DNA from: a virus
Strand: one strand, 5' to 3'
Virus record (IMG/VR): IMGVR_UViG_3300017740_000045
Location: 1 to 29,955 of that record
DNA: 29,955 nucleotides
Both the position numbers and the translations under genes were made by a program. The notes under the pieces were generated by a model. It worked only from the letters and a program-made list of their open reading frames with translations. It was not told the DNA's origin and ran no database searches. This document shows positions 17,101 through 26,257 of the stretch, piece by piece. Positions within the stretch are counted from its first letter, which is position 1; the number at the start of each line of letters is the position of its first letter.

Positions 17101-20100
17101 ACAGCATATAAATTTTCATCTGGAAGGAATGTGGTGTTAGAAGTTCCAACAAAACTTGCTGTCGCAATACCAATGGCAGATGAAGCCGTTCCTACATGAT
17201 TATATCTAATTTTTTCTCCACTCACAAAGAAATGATTTGGAATTTTAATAGAGTTAGTTGTTACATTTATAACATCACTACTATTACCTAAGAAATATCT
17301 TTCAAAGATTTTTTCATTTTCATGAGTTAGTTCAAATTCTCTCTTAATATCATTATCTGTTCCAAAATATTCTCCAATAGAATCATTAATAGTTGCATTT
17401 GTAAAAGATATTTCAGATGCTAAATCAGTATTTTCATTTACAGATAAAGCATTCATGCATACATTGACCACTGTATTAATACTTGCATTTGGAGTAAATA
17501 CAAGAGATACAGTTCCTGCTGCAGAAACTCTAGATCCAAAGGTTCCAAGACCAGAAGCAGTTTCGATATTTGCATATTCAGTCATGTAAGTTTCACGACC
17601 TTGAGTAGTATCAACATAATCATCAACAACCACTATTTCAGACAACTGAATTGAAGAGTTGGTCGTATCAGTAACTTGAACTACAAAATATGCTCCATCA
17701 AAATTATTTGGATAGTCGGCAACGGTATTAATTCCAGGAGATCCCGATGAAGGTATGGTAGTAGTTCTTCCTTCAATTTGAGATCTTCTGAGATTTATTG
17801 TGCCAATTCCTGTAAAAGTATTACTAGAAAGTCCAACAACAATAGTGTTTATTGCTCCAGTTGTTGCAATACCAACAGCAGTTGGAATAAAATCTACTTT
17901 TAGATTAGTTCCGTCAATATATGCATGATATGTTCCAAGACCAGTTTCAGAATACTCTCCAATACTCGTTGACAATCTTCCATACTCTAACAATTCAATA
18001 TCAGATCCTTTATGAATAATATTTAATTCAGTTGCTTCAAATTCATCATTTCTTGAAATGTCTGGGTTAATATTAACTAGAACTTTTGCACTTGAATATG
18101 TGTGTCCAATTGAAACAATTGTCTTAGTTGTATTTGATGGTATTTCAATACTATCAGTATCAATTAGAACAACTCCACCAAGACTTGTACTGCCGGTTCC
18201 AAGTACAACATCATCCAAATTATATGAAAGTGTAGAGACATCATAATCATTAACTGAAGAGTTGACTGGGTGGAATTCCAAACGTCCATCAGTTCCAGTA
18301 ATCGAGAAGTCAAAAGAACCTTGATCATATGCAGTTTCAACTCTAGCATATTGATTCATGTATGCTCTAGAATTGTCATGAAGAAGATCAACAAGCATCA
18401 ATTGTCTTTGAGCTACAAATCTCTTATCTCTTATGTAAGTAATATATTTTTGGAATCTATTTGATGTGATTGCAAATGTATCAACAATACTAAAATCCGT
18501 TGGTCTTGGATTACTATTAAACTGACCACTAATATCATCAATTGATAAAACTCTATTTCCAATAGATTCGAAATAATCCGTTAAAATTCTATTTGAAAAT
18601 ATAATCTCATTAGAAATAAACTTAGAATTTTGAGATAAATTATTTTCAGTAACTAAATCAAAATCATAGACGCAATTTAAACTTGCAAATCCGTCAAGTT
18701 GATTGACTGCATTAACACTTGTAGTATTTGTTGTAAGTCCAACAGACATTACATTAGTGTTTTTTGTTTCCAGTTGATAATCAGAGAATTTTTTAAATCC
18801 TAAAGTATGATTGAGACTAGCAACCGAATCCTCCCAAGTGGAATATGGAACTTTTGATTTTAAAGAGTATGAGAAGTTTTGATAATAAAAACTATCTTGA
18901 ATTTTTTGAAGGTCATTATTTAAGAATCCAATATCATTTTGCCATCCTTTGATATCTTTTGAAAATGCATCTAAATTTATATAAACATCAAAACATTCTA
19001 TAGAAGATGCGATTCCTTGAGTTTTGGAACTAGATCCTTCTACAATCTCCCCAATAACAAATTTTTCAGAAGAAGAAACTCTAAGAATACCAGTTTTACT
19101 ATTCCAACTATCTACAATTCCTTTTGCCGAATCAGAAATTGCAGGTTCTCCTACAATATAATTATTTGTATTCAGTTCTACCTCAAAGGATGGAAAATGT
19201 TTCTGAGCAAGAATTTTTCCTGAAGAATTTACAGAATCAAATGTACCTACAATTTCCCCACTAGAAGTAAACTCAGACATATCAAATGATACATCTCCAA
19301 TACCACCAAGATTTTCATTGGTTGAAGTTACAGTAAACAACTGATAATCATATGCAGAAGAGTTATACCCCTTACCAGTTGATCCAACACCAACACTTAC
19401 ATTTTCAATTAAAACTTTATCTCCAGTAGTAAATGGGAAAGAATTGACTGTACTAAATCCTACGGATAAAGTTGCTGTTGCTATTCCTGAAGATGAATAA
19501 ACAATACTATTAATACCAACTCCAGCCCCACTTTCAGTTGGAATAATGGTTGGAGCAACAGCATTCATTCCTTTTGTATTTTCAAGAATCTCTACATTTG
19601 ATTTTCCTACAGTTACTTTTAAATCAACATCAGAAACAATCTTATTAGTTCTACCATCAAGAACAACTAATTTTGGAGGAATTGAAAATCCACGTCCAAA
19701 GGAAGTAATACCAATAGAATTAAACGATGCAAGAGAATTAATTTTTATAACTTGTGGTAAAATAGCGGTTGGAGTTAGAGTTTTATCAGATGGATAGTTA
19801 AATCCAATATCTTTAAGTGAAATTGATTTCACAGATCCAATACCAGAACCAACTGTTTCAAGTATTGCTCCATTACCAGCACCTGTTGTAACCGTGGTTA
19901 TTCCTGGCAGTGAGTAATAGTTTGAACCAGAATTTGTGATTTCAATTTTTGCAATTGGCCCATAAGTGTGGGTACAATCTGTTTCATAGGAAATATCAGA
20001 AGATGATCCATAGGATGATTCTTCGGGAACATCTTTAACAGAATATGTAAATGATGTAGTCGTTCCTACAGTAATTACATGTTTTCCATTGTAACCACTT

Positions 20101-23100
20101 TCTTTTGAGTTTATTTCATTTCCAGAAATAACTTCACTATCAACGAATATCCCTTCTTTGACTTCTGGAACATTAGTTTCTTTTACAACATCTAAAGTGT
20201 AATATAAAATTTGTGGAATATCTTTATTGACTGTTAATGTTGCTTTTGCACCAGAAGTTCCAACTTTACCATCTTTGATCAATTCAAAGTTGGAATTTAC
20301 TTTAGATGTATTCCAAACTTTAGTTAGATTTTTATCTGAATATAAATTAAATTCAAATGCGGAATAAGTTGTCCCTTGATTAGAGAATGCAAGCGATGGA
20401 TCTGATAAATCAAATTCAACTGTGGAATCTTTATATAAATCAATTGGTGGATTTATTGGATTGATGGTTCCATCAGAAGTACTTGTTATACTAACAACTT
20501 CTGGTTTATCTTGAATTGAGTTAAAATAAGTATTTGATAATTTTATTGTATTTCTATCTACACTGACAATATAGTATATTTTTTCATTTTCCAATCCTTC
20601 AGATGAAGTTGTGGCCGTATGAATTACCTTATCACCAGTTTCAAATCCATGATTTGGTAGTGAAATTGTATTTGTGGATGTATTGACTCCAGCAGTTGCA
20701 AATCCAATGGGATTGACTACAATTCTAGAATTATAGTCATTATATTTTACTGTTACTATACCAGTGTTTTGTGGGTTGACAGATACAAATATATTATGTG
20801 GAGAACTTAATCCATGAGTTGTTGCTGTAGAAACTGTGACCAAATTCCTTTGAACATTACCAGTAATTACATTATAGTTTGTGGTAAAACTGTGAGTATC
20901 TCCAGTACCTACTGTCCTAAAGAATAGCGTAGATGAGTCTGTATTTGCTCCTCCAACAAAACTTCCAGTAGTTCCAAGACCAACTCTAATAGTTGCGATT
21001 CCAATCAAATCTTCAGTTATTTTTGCAACAAATAATGTTTGACCATTCGTTAATGTTATTCCAACTCCAACATTGGTTTCATCTTGAACAATAATACCAT
21101 TTCCACCAGTTCCTGGAGAATATGTTAATTGATCTCCAGTGTTAAGGTTATGATTTTTGATAAAAATACTCTTAGTCGGAATAAATGCTTGAGTTGCACC
21201 AGATCCTGGATTTGCAAAAGAAATTGTTGTTCCTATCCCAACACCAGCAGTGGTTCCAAGTCCAACAGCACTTGCTGGATCAAAATAAATTTGCTTGTTT
21301 AGAGAATATGCATAATCAGTTTTAAATCCTGCATTAATTTTAATCTTTCTTGGATCTTCGTAGATGTGCTTACCGATGGTGTGAGAAGCACCTGTAGTCC
21401 CCTCTACTGCCCTCAAAACTCTAATTCTAGAGGATAGGGCATCTACGTTTAATACTTTAACTTTCTCTGTTCCAACACTAAGAATATCATTTTCTCTAAT
21501 GTTGGGATAATCTAAACTTCCATTGACTCTAAAGTAAGTGACGATACCAGTTACTCCATCAGTTCCTATAGCTACACCAGTGCTTCCTACTCCTGCTATA
21601 GTTAATCGATTAGTTTGAATTCCGGCGCTATAAGTTCCTTCAATTTGAGACGATGTTGTGGACAATCCAGAAATTGAAATCGTATCTATGTTTGTAAAAT
21701 TATGAGGATTATTGGCAAATATTAAATATTCACCTTTTTTCTCTCCAGGATAAAATTCAACATTTTCAATAATACTTGATGCAACACTAATATTACTTAC
21801 ATACTTTCCTTTTAATCTGCTTATTTTTGCAGATACATGATTTCCTCCAGTCCCATCATTATTAAATACCAACTCCTCATTAACTCTATATTCACTACCA
21901 CCAGTTGCTATACCAATACTTGAAATTTTTCCTGGAGTAGTTGCTGAAACTGTAGACGTTTGATTAAATTTATTTGGAATATACAAATATGGATATTCGG
22001 AATCTTCTTCAATTAAGTTAAGTGGTTGAGTATTTCTCTTCCATCCATTTGTTTCAATATCATAACCATCTTGATTTGATCCAAGTTCAAAATTAAATTC
22101 ATTAGGAATAGATTGATAGTTTTCTCCTATAATATATGGAAACACTGGTTCTCTATATTTTTCAAAAACTCCTGAAGTTGAAGAGAATTGATCATTAACG
22201 GTCATAAAATATGCATATGTTCCTTCTGGATAATCAGGTGTCACACAGAATCTTCCATTATTAATATCAAGTACGGAATCATCAGAAACTTCATTGTGAG
22301 TGTAATCTTCTACAAAAAATCCTTCAGGAAAAATTGAAGTTGATGGTCTACCATTTTTTAAATCTAGTTTATATCCAGACTTCATCGGGGATATTATTCC
22401 GCCAGTTTTTGTTTTATATCCATATGGTCCATAAATTGGATTGCCATCATATGCAAATCCAATAATTGGAGAGTGTTCATCTGATAGTTCTTCAACACCA
22501 TCAATTTTCTTTAAATCAGATTCTGCATAAAGAAGTTCTCCATCCTGATTTACAGAGGAAATAGATTCTCTCAACACTCTTGGGGCATATAAATGGCAGT
22601 ATTGAAGTCCATAATTGCCATCAGATATAATACCATCATCTTTAGAAAAATATGAGAAGTATTTTTGATATAGATTTACTCTCCAAGATTTGATATTTGC
22701 CTTAAACTCTGGTAGTACTTGAGTAGATCCTGAAGTAATTACATCAATTGATGTATTATCCTGAGAATATCCACCACCAGATTCTATGACATTTATAGAT
22801 ATTAAAGATCCATTCTCTACAATCGGTGTAAGAACACATCCAGAACCATCACCATTAACAATGAGGTCTGGGATTGAAAAATATTTACTACCAGAATTTA
22901 AAACAATAACTTGAACAATTCTTCCATTACTTAAAACTGGTTGGACTTGTGCATTAATACCAGAATCTAGTGTTATTTCTGGTTGATAATCCAAATTAAT
23001 AATATCAGAAGATCCATACCCAACACCAGTATTTTCAAGATGAACTGAGGTTATTTCACCTCTAACAACTGGTCGAATTTTTGCTTCAAATGTTTCTAAT

Positions 23101-26100
23101 CCTACAGAAGATATTCCAACTTTACCAATAAGACTTACTGAGATTTCTGGATAATTAAATACATGGGTTCCAACTCCAATAGAAGTTATATCAATATACT
23201 GCTTTGTTCTATAATAAAATTCTCTATCAGATTCTGACCCAATTTGGGAAAGATTAAATGAATTATCATCTACCTTAGTCACATAATATTCAGTGTTTGT
23301 AGAAAGTCCAGAAGCTATAGTTCCAACATGAGTATACTTTACAGTCTCTCCAGATTTATAATCATGATTTTCAATCTTAATTAAATTTGAAGACGTGCTG
23401 ATTCCAGATTCGGCAGATGCTGTTCTTTTCTTATTCTCATATCCAGATCCACCATCAACAATATTAATTGAATCAACGATTAATTTTTTACCTACAGATT
23501 GTAAAGAATGCCTACCAATACCATATGATGTCAAATATACTGTATTGATTCCAGAGATAGCATCTCCCTCGGTTCTATGCAATCTAACAGTTACATTATC
23601 AATAGTAGAAACAAAATATGATGAGTTAGTAACTATGCCAGCAATTCCACTTTGATCAGATGTTTTATAAATTACCTGTTCTGCATTTTTAAATTTATGA
23701 TACGTAGAAAATCCAATCCTAGATTGTGCTGATGTTGTGCCAATAACAACTTGATTTGATGATACATCTGCAAAGAAATCTGCATTATGGTTAACTTTTT
23801 TCATGTTAACTTGGCCAATTGCCCCAGATCCATTTCCACCAACAATTTTTAAAGTAGGAGTTTCTTCATAATCAAATCCAGGATCTATAATTTTAATTTC
23901 TTCAAAAGATCCAGAAACTGCAACATATCCTGTTGCTCCAGATCCAACAGAGTCTTTAATTATCAAATCAGGAACATTTATAGCATCAATATTAGTTCCT
24001 CTAGCAAGAACTTCAATATTTTCTATTTTACCATATTTAATTACATCTTTTGATTTGTAATTTAAAATTTCTACTCCATTAACTAAAATACCAGTAAAAC
24101 CAGATTTAGTTTCATTAATAGATCCATCGTCAATTGGATTAGAAATTTTTCTAAGTAATTTTTGAGGATTTAATTCTTTTCCATTGAATTGATATGGTTT
24201 AATTGTACTATTAGATACTGTAGTTTCTTCAGAAAGAGATACAAAGTTTGAGTTAAGTATATCATTTCTGCTTTTTGCAAACTTTATAGTAAATCCATCA
24301 ATTCTTTTTATAAAATACAATCCATCATCAAAAAGTCCAACACCTCTTACTTCTCTTGTAACAGAACTCCCTGACGCATCAATGTAGTTTTCACTAACAG
24401 TTTCTGCGGAATAATAAACAGTGTCTCCAGTATATAATCCATGTTCTTTTCCTGGACTAATTTTAAACTCACTTCCACTAAAAGTTCCAGAAAAAATAAC
24501 TTCTCTAATAGATAAATCTAATGGTTGTTTATTATAATTTGGAATAGATGGAGATGCAATTAAATAATCGCTACCATTTTTATATACATTACTAACATCA
24601 GTTGCATATTGGAAAATATTAGTAAAAACGTTGGATACGCCTTTCTGAATGATTCTTTTAATTTTATAAGTTAAGTTTAAATTTAAAAATCCTTGACCTT
24701 TGATAGTAAAAGACTTATTAGAAATTATATTAAATATATTTGTTTTCTTTTCATTACCTACACTTTCAATTAAATTGGCAGAATCTCCAGATTTGAAGTT
24801 ATGCTCAACATTCAAAGTTATTTTATAAGTATTATCTGATGAATCTAATAATTCTAATTTACTTACTTTGTATGAAGGTGCTACATTATAAAACCACTTA
24901 TTTGTTTTAAGGTTGTTCTCAGAGCATCCAAGAGTTGAAATATTAATAATTCCACCCTTTATTAAATTATTGGTATTTTCTACCAATTCAACATCACTTA
25001 AAACAGAGTTAACTCTGACTTTAATAATTTCATCCTGATCTAAATTAGATCTACCATATGCAAAAGTATTAACTCCTACAGTAGAAGCATCAGATATATT
25101 TCCTGTTACGTTTGTGATTCCAAAAAATTGAGTTAGAGATTTTGATGTATACGACACTACTCCTGTGGTGGTATCATCGTAACTGACATATAATTCTCCG
25201 GTAGATCCAAATCCAACGGTAGAATCTACATCAATTGATATAGAATCCGTAGATACATCTCCAATAACTTTAGTAGAAGGTTCTACTGCAAATTTACCAT
25301 ATAATGATCCATTAACATTAATATCTCTATTATATCCACCATCAAAACTAATCTTATAGAAAGTTTGACCATATCCAACCGATATTTTTTCAACATCAGT
25401 TATTGGAGAATATGCTTTCCCTATTTCACTATCAAACTTATATGCATCTTGATATAATGTTGCATTTTCTAAATTTGAAGGGTCTCCTTCTACTGCTTCT
25501 ACAACTAAACTATTAACAATTCTATATTGAGCATCAGAAGGTGCAACTAGAAAATCTCTAGGTTTAATTATTTGTACATCTTCATTATATAATGCTTTAA
25601 ATAAAATTTCAAACGATATATCTGTGCCCTTACTTAGATAAAAGTCTTTTGACTGTTTTATAAAAAGATTTTGATCTAATTCTGGAGTTAGTGATCTTTC
25701 TTCAAATCCAGGTGCTAATTGATGTTTTGTTTTTAATAAAAATTCTTTTAAAAATAAACAACTTAAGTTTTTAATTGTAGACTTATCTTTATGATCTTCA
25801 GATTCAGTTTCTTTAAATACTACTTCTTCTTTATTCAGTTCACTCTTGTATGAAGTGATTCCAACAAATCCTCTAATACATCCAGTAAACGAAAACTCAG
25901 TTTTTCCAGTATATGTAATTACTTCATCATCTATCTGCAAAAGACCATAAGAATCTGGAAACCCATTAGTTCCATATGGAGATCCTGCAACATCAACATT
26001 TATAGTTTCCGCATCAAACTCAATATCCCCATTTAACAATACAGATTCATTCAAATTTGTAGTATTATCTAATTTGATATATCTGTCAATATTTTGAATC

Positions 26101-26240
26101 AGATCAACTGGTCCACCTTGATACTCTTGCCCAAGATAATACTGTTTTAAAAATTGAGATATAAGAGGATAATCTTCCTGCACATAAGTGGGAAGTTGGT
26201 TAGATACGATAGTATTAAACTGAACTCTAGTTTCTGACAT
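14145..26240 (-). CDS. 7: Giant gp7-type baseplate wedge protein with repeat modules and YHYH domain
   Basis: An uninterrupted 4031-aa frame, about 40% of the window, between gp6 and gp8. Two blocks resemble the C-terminal third of T4 gp7 (1032 aa), the wedge initiator. One is K-D-F-Y-L-S-K-G-T-D-I-S-F-E-I-L-F-K-A-L at about residues 195-214 (T4 Y-D-F-Y-S-T-K-G-I-E-A-S-Y-K-F-L-F-K-V-L). The other is S-L-K-S-K-V-P-Y-S-T-W...H-T-L-G-F at about 2459-2480. About 2,200 residues lie between them: many HGhxxGD modules, GxGY modules and a YHYH-type domain (about 1180-1345, with I-G-F-A-Y-D-G-N-P-I-Y-G-P-Y-G-Y). A further ~1,550 residues follow, with more modules and a conserved R-S-G-V-Q-N-T block near 3240. 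The ATG at 26240 has only a weak purine-rich site upstream. Assignment to gp7 rests on synteny plus remembered motif similarity. Confidence 0.85.
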   Translation of the reverse strand: MSETRVQFNTIVSNQLPTYVQEDYPLISQFLKQYYLGQEYQGGPVDLIQNIDRYIKLDNTTNLNESVLLNGDIEFDAETINVDVAGSPYGTNGFPDSYGLLQIDDEVITYTGKTEFSFTGCIRGFVGITSYKSELNKEEVVFKETESEDHKDKSTIKNLSCLFLKEFLLKTKHQLAPGFEERSLTPELDQNLFIKQSKDFYLSKGTDISFEILFKALYNEDVQIIKPRDFLVAPSDAQYRIVNSLVVEAVEGDPSNLENATLYQDAYKFDSEIGKAYSPITDVEKISVGYGQTFYKISFDGGYNRDINVNGSLYGKFAVEPSTKVIGDVSTDSISIDVDSTVGFGSTGELYVSYDDTTTGVVSYTSKSLTQFFGITNVTGNISDASTVGVNTFAYGRSNLDQDEIIKVRVNSVLSDVELVENTNNLIKGGIINISTLGCSENNLKTNKWFYNVAPSYKVSKLELLDSSDNTYKITLNVEHNFKSGDSANLIESVGNEKKTNIFNIISNKSFTIKGQGFLNLNLTYKIKRIIQKGVSNVFTNIFQYATDVSNVYKNGSDYLIASPSIPNYNKQPLDLSIREVIFSGTFSGSEFKISPGKEHGLYTGDTVYYSAETVSENYIDASGSSVTREVRGVGLFDDGLYFIKRIDGFTIKFAKSRNDILNSNFVSLSEETTVSNSTIKPYQFNGKELNPQKLLRKISNPIDDGSINETKSGFTGILVNGVEILNYKSKDVIKYGKIENIEVLARGTNIDAINVPDLIIKDSVGSGATGYVAVSGSFEEIKIIDPGFDYEETPTLKIVGGNGSGAIGQVNMKKVNHNADFFADVSSNQVVIGTTSAQSRIGFSTYHKFKNAEQVIYKTSDQSGIAGIVTNSSYFVSTIDNVTVRLHRTEGDAISGINTVYLTSYGIGRHSLQSVGKKLIVDSINIVDGGSGYENKKRTASAESGISTSSNLIKIENHDYKSGETVKYTHVGTIASGLSTNTEYYVTKVDDNSFNLSQIGSESDREFYYRTKQYIDITSIGVGTHVFNYPEISVSLIGKVGISSVGLETFEAKIRPVVRGEITSVHLENTGVGYGSSDIINLDYQPEITLDSGINAQVQPVLSNGRIVQVIVLNSGSKYFSIPDLIVNGDGSGCVLTPIVENGSLISINVIESGGGYSQDNTSIDVITSGSTQVLPEFKANIKSWRVNLYQKYFSYFSKDDGIISDGNYGLQYCHLYAPRVLRESISSVNQDGELLYAESDLKKIDGVEELSDEHSPIIGFAYDGNPIYGPYGYKTKTGGIISPMKSGYKLDLKNGRPSTSIFPEGFFVEDYTHNEVSDDSVLDINNGRFCVTPDYPEGTYAYFMTVNDQFSSTSGVFEKYREPVFPYIIGENYQSIPNEFNFELGSNQDGYDIETNGWKRNTQPLNLIEEDSEYPYLYIPNKFNQTSTVSATTPGKISSIGIATGGSEYRVNEELVFNNDGTGGNHVSAKISRLKGKYVSNISVASSIIENVEFYPGEKKGEYLIFANNPHNFTNIDTISISGLSTTSSQIEGTYSAGIQTNRLTIAGVGSTGVAIGTDGVTGIVTYFRVNGSLDYPNIRENDILSVGTEKVKVLNVDALSSRIRVLRAVEGTTGASHTIGKHIYEDPRKIKINAGFKTDYAYSLNKQIYFDPASAVGLGTTAGVGIGTTISFANPGSGATQAFIPTKSIFIKNHNLNTGDQLTYSPGTGGNGIIVQDETNVGVGITLTNGQTLFVAKITEDLIGIATIRVGLGTTGSFVGGANTDSSTLFFRTVGTGDTHSFTTNYNVITGNVQRNLVTVSTATTHGLSSPHNIFVSVNPQNTGIVTVKYNDYNSRIVVNPIGFATAGVNTSTNTISLPNHGFETGDKVIHTATTSSEGLENEKIYYIVSVDRNTIKLSNTYFNSIQDKPEVVSITSTSDGTINPINPPIDLYKDSTVEFDLSDPSLAFSNQGTTYSAFEFNLYSDKNLTKVWNTSKVNSNFELIKDGKVGTSGAKATLTVNKDIPQILYYTLDVVKETNVPEVKEGIFVDSEVISGNEINSKESGYNGKHVITVGTTTSFTYSVKDVPEESSYGSSSDISYETDCTHTYGPIAKIEITNSGSNYYSLPGITTVTTGAGNGAILETVGSGIGSVKSISLKDIGFNYPSDKTLTPTAILPQVIKINSLASFNSIGITSFGRGFSIPPKLVVLDGRTNKIVSDVDLKVTVGKSNVEILENTKGMNAVAPTIIPTESGAGVGINSIVYSSSGIATATLSVGFSTVNSFPFTTGDKVLIENVSVGVGSTGKGYNSSAYDYQLFTVTSTNENLGGIGDVSFDMSEFTSSGEIVGTFDSVNSSGKILAQKHFPSFEVELNTNNYIVGEPAISDSAKGIVDSWNSKTGILRVSSSEKFVIGEIVEGSSSKTQGIASSIECFDVYINLDAFSKDIKGWQNDIGFLNNDLQKIQDSFYYQNFSYSLKSKVPYSTWEDSVASLNHTLGFKKFSDYQLETKNTNVMSVGLTTNTTSVNAVNQLDGFASLNCVYDFDLVTENNLSQNSKFISNEIIFSNRILTDYFESIGNRVLSIDDISGQFNSNPRPTDFSIVDTFAITSNRFQKYITYIRDKRFVAQRQLMLVDLLHDNSRAYMNQYARVETAYDQGSFDFSITGTDGRLEFHPVNSSVNDYDVSTLSYNLDDVVLGTGSTSLGGVVLIDTDSIEIPSNTTKTIVSIGHTYSSAKVLVNINPDISRNDEFEATELNIIHKGSDIELLEYGRLSTSIGEYSETGLGTYHAYIDGTNLKVDFIPTAVGIATTGAINTIVVGLSSNTFTGIGTINLRRSQIEGRTTTIPSSGSPGINTVADYPNNFDGAYFVVQVTDTTNSSIQLSEIVVVDDYVDTTQGRETYMTEYANIETASGLGTFGSRVSAAGTVSLVFTPNASINTVVNVCMNALSVNENTDLASEISFTNATINDSIGEYFGTDNDIKREFELTHENEKIFERYFLGNSSDVINVTTNSIKIPNHFFVSGEKIRYNHVGTASSAIGIATASFVGTSNTTFLPDENLYAVKVDDNLIKIATSAENALKSIPVVVDLESVGIGTSHRFIATNQNAKVIVAIDNVIQSPVVSTAVTTVLADRVQSVDNVIKFSGITSFFGSDIIQIGNEIMKIEGVGIGSTNTIRVRRPWLGTVLSGYGTGTLVTKISGNYNIIDNILNFVEAPFGNVPIGSTTNPPDERDWTGITTSSSFQGRSFMRSGVQNTSDDSYHKNYIFDNISSQFNAVSNEFTLEQNDSNVSGISTENAVILVNDVFQTPGLNSGYVIAESSGISSIAFQGTNTVPLGPDVGISSFPKGGIIVSVGSDAGLGYQPLISAGGTAIISGLGTISSISIGNSGSGYRVGIQTIVNVGVGTSSTGTGNIEFIGTAAISGGNIVSVAITNPGSGYTSTNQPFVVFDDPLSYSNIPLQYSSSSVGIGTSAVVDIVVGQGSSVIDFTIKNTGYGFGNGEILTVPIGGSTGIPTTSSFSEFKITIDEVINDKFAGWSIGQLQVLDDINDFIDGSRKNFPLSLAGNSISIVSGKGSKINVQDVLLIFVNNILQVPGEGYTFDGGSIVTFTEGLKVGDSVSIMFYKGTGDIDVIFRNTIETVKKGDTLQIKHDASLGQASSLDEDERVVDLIKSTNIVQTNSYSGPGNTKDVTLERPVVWCKQTEDIFIDQIAIGKNRELYEPVINPSAYITKSVGVGSTAIYVDSLRPTFDSQNENDTDLTFQKKIKFISQDSKVSAAATAIVTGLGTISSISISNGGSGYGSAPVVTIGSTVQSVGLGTTATATSSITAGVVTSITITNAGTGYTNTSAPVVLIAPPSHNTEEVSVNTYSGDNGVIVGFGTTTVGIGTQLIFDIHIPYDSFLRDSNIAGTALTISSISKNDYFVVKNSNVGSSSTSILSLDASDSTVGLGTVFADNVYEVDSAVSISTSISGISTYVRRVFAKVNQFNYGSSGITTSDFFGSFSWGRIDIAARSKENSYSSYAEGSGISTATMVVRSNFLKFKNYDL
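22180..22710 (-). other. YHYH-type domain within the gp7-like protein
   Basis: Residues of about 1180-1345 contain I-I-G-F-A-Y-D-G-N-P-I-Y-G-P-Y-G-Y and, about 55 residues later, L-D-I-N-N-G-R-F-C-V-T-P followed by P-E-G-T-Y-A-Y-F. This is the layout of the YHYH family (G-x-A-x-D-G-x-P-I-Y-G-P-Y ... N-G-x-x ... Y-H-Y-H). The histidines of the naming motif are replaced, giving Y-A-Y-F, so any metal- or ligand-binding role of those residues is probably absent. Domain limits are approximate. Confidence 0.65.
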
Positions 26241-26257
26241 GTTATGATTTTATCTTC

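Noticed and set aside
14145-26240. Repeats in the giant gene as a CRISPR array or recent DNA duplications
   Set aside because: The repeats are degenerate at DNA level, variable in spacing and conserved as protein motifs. There are no constant repeats with unique spacers.
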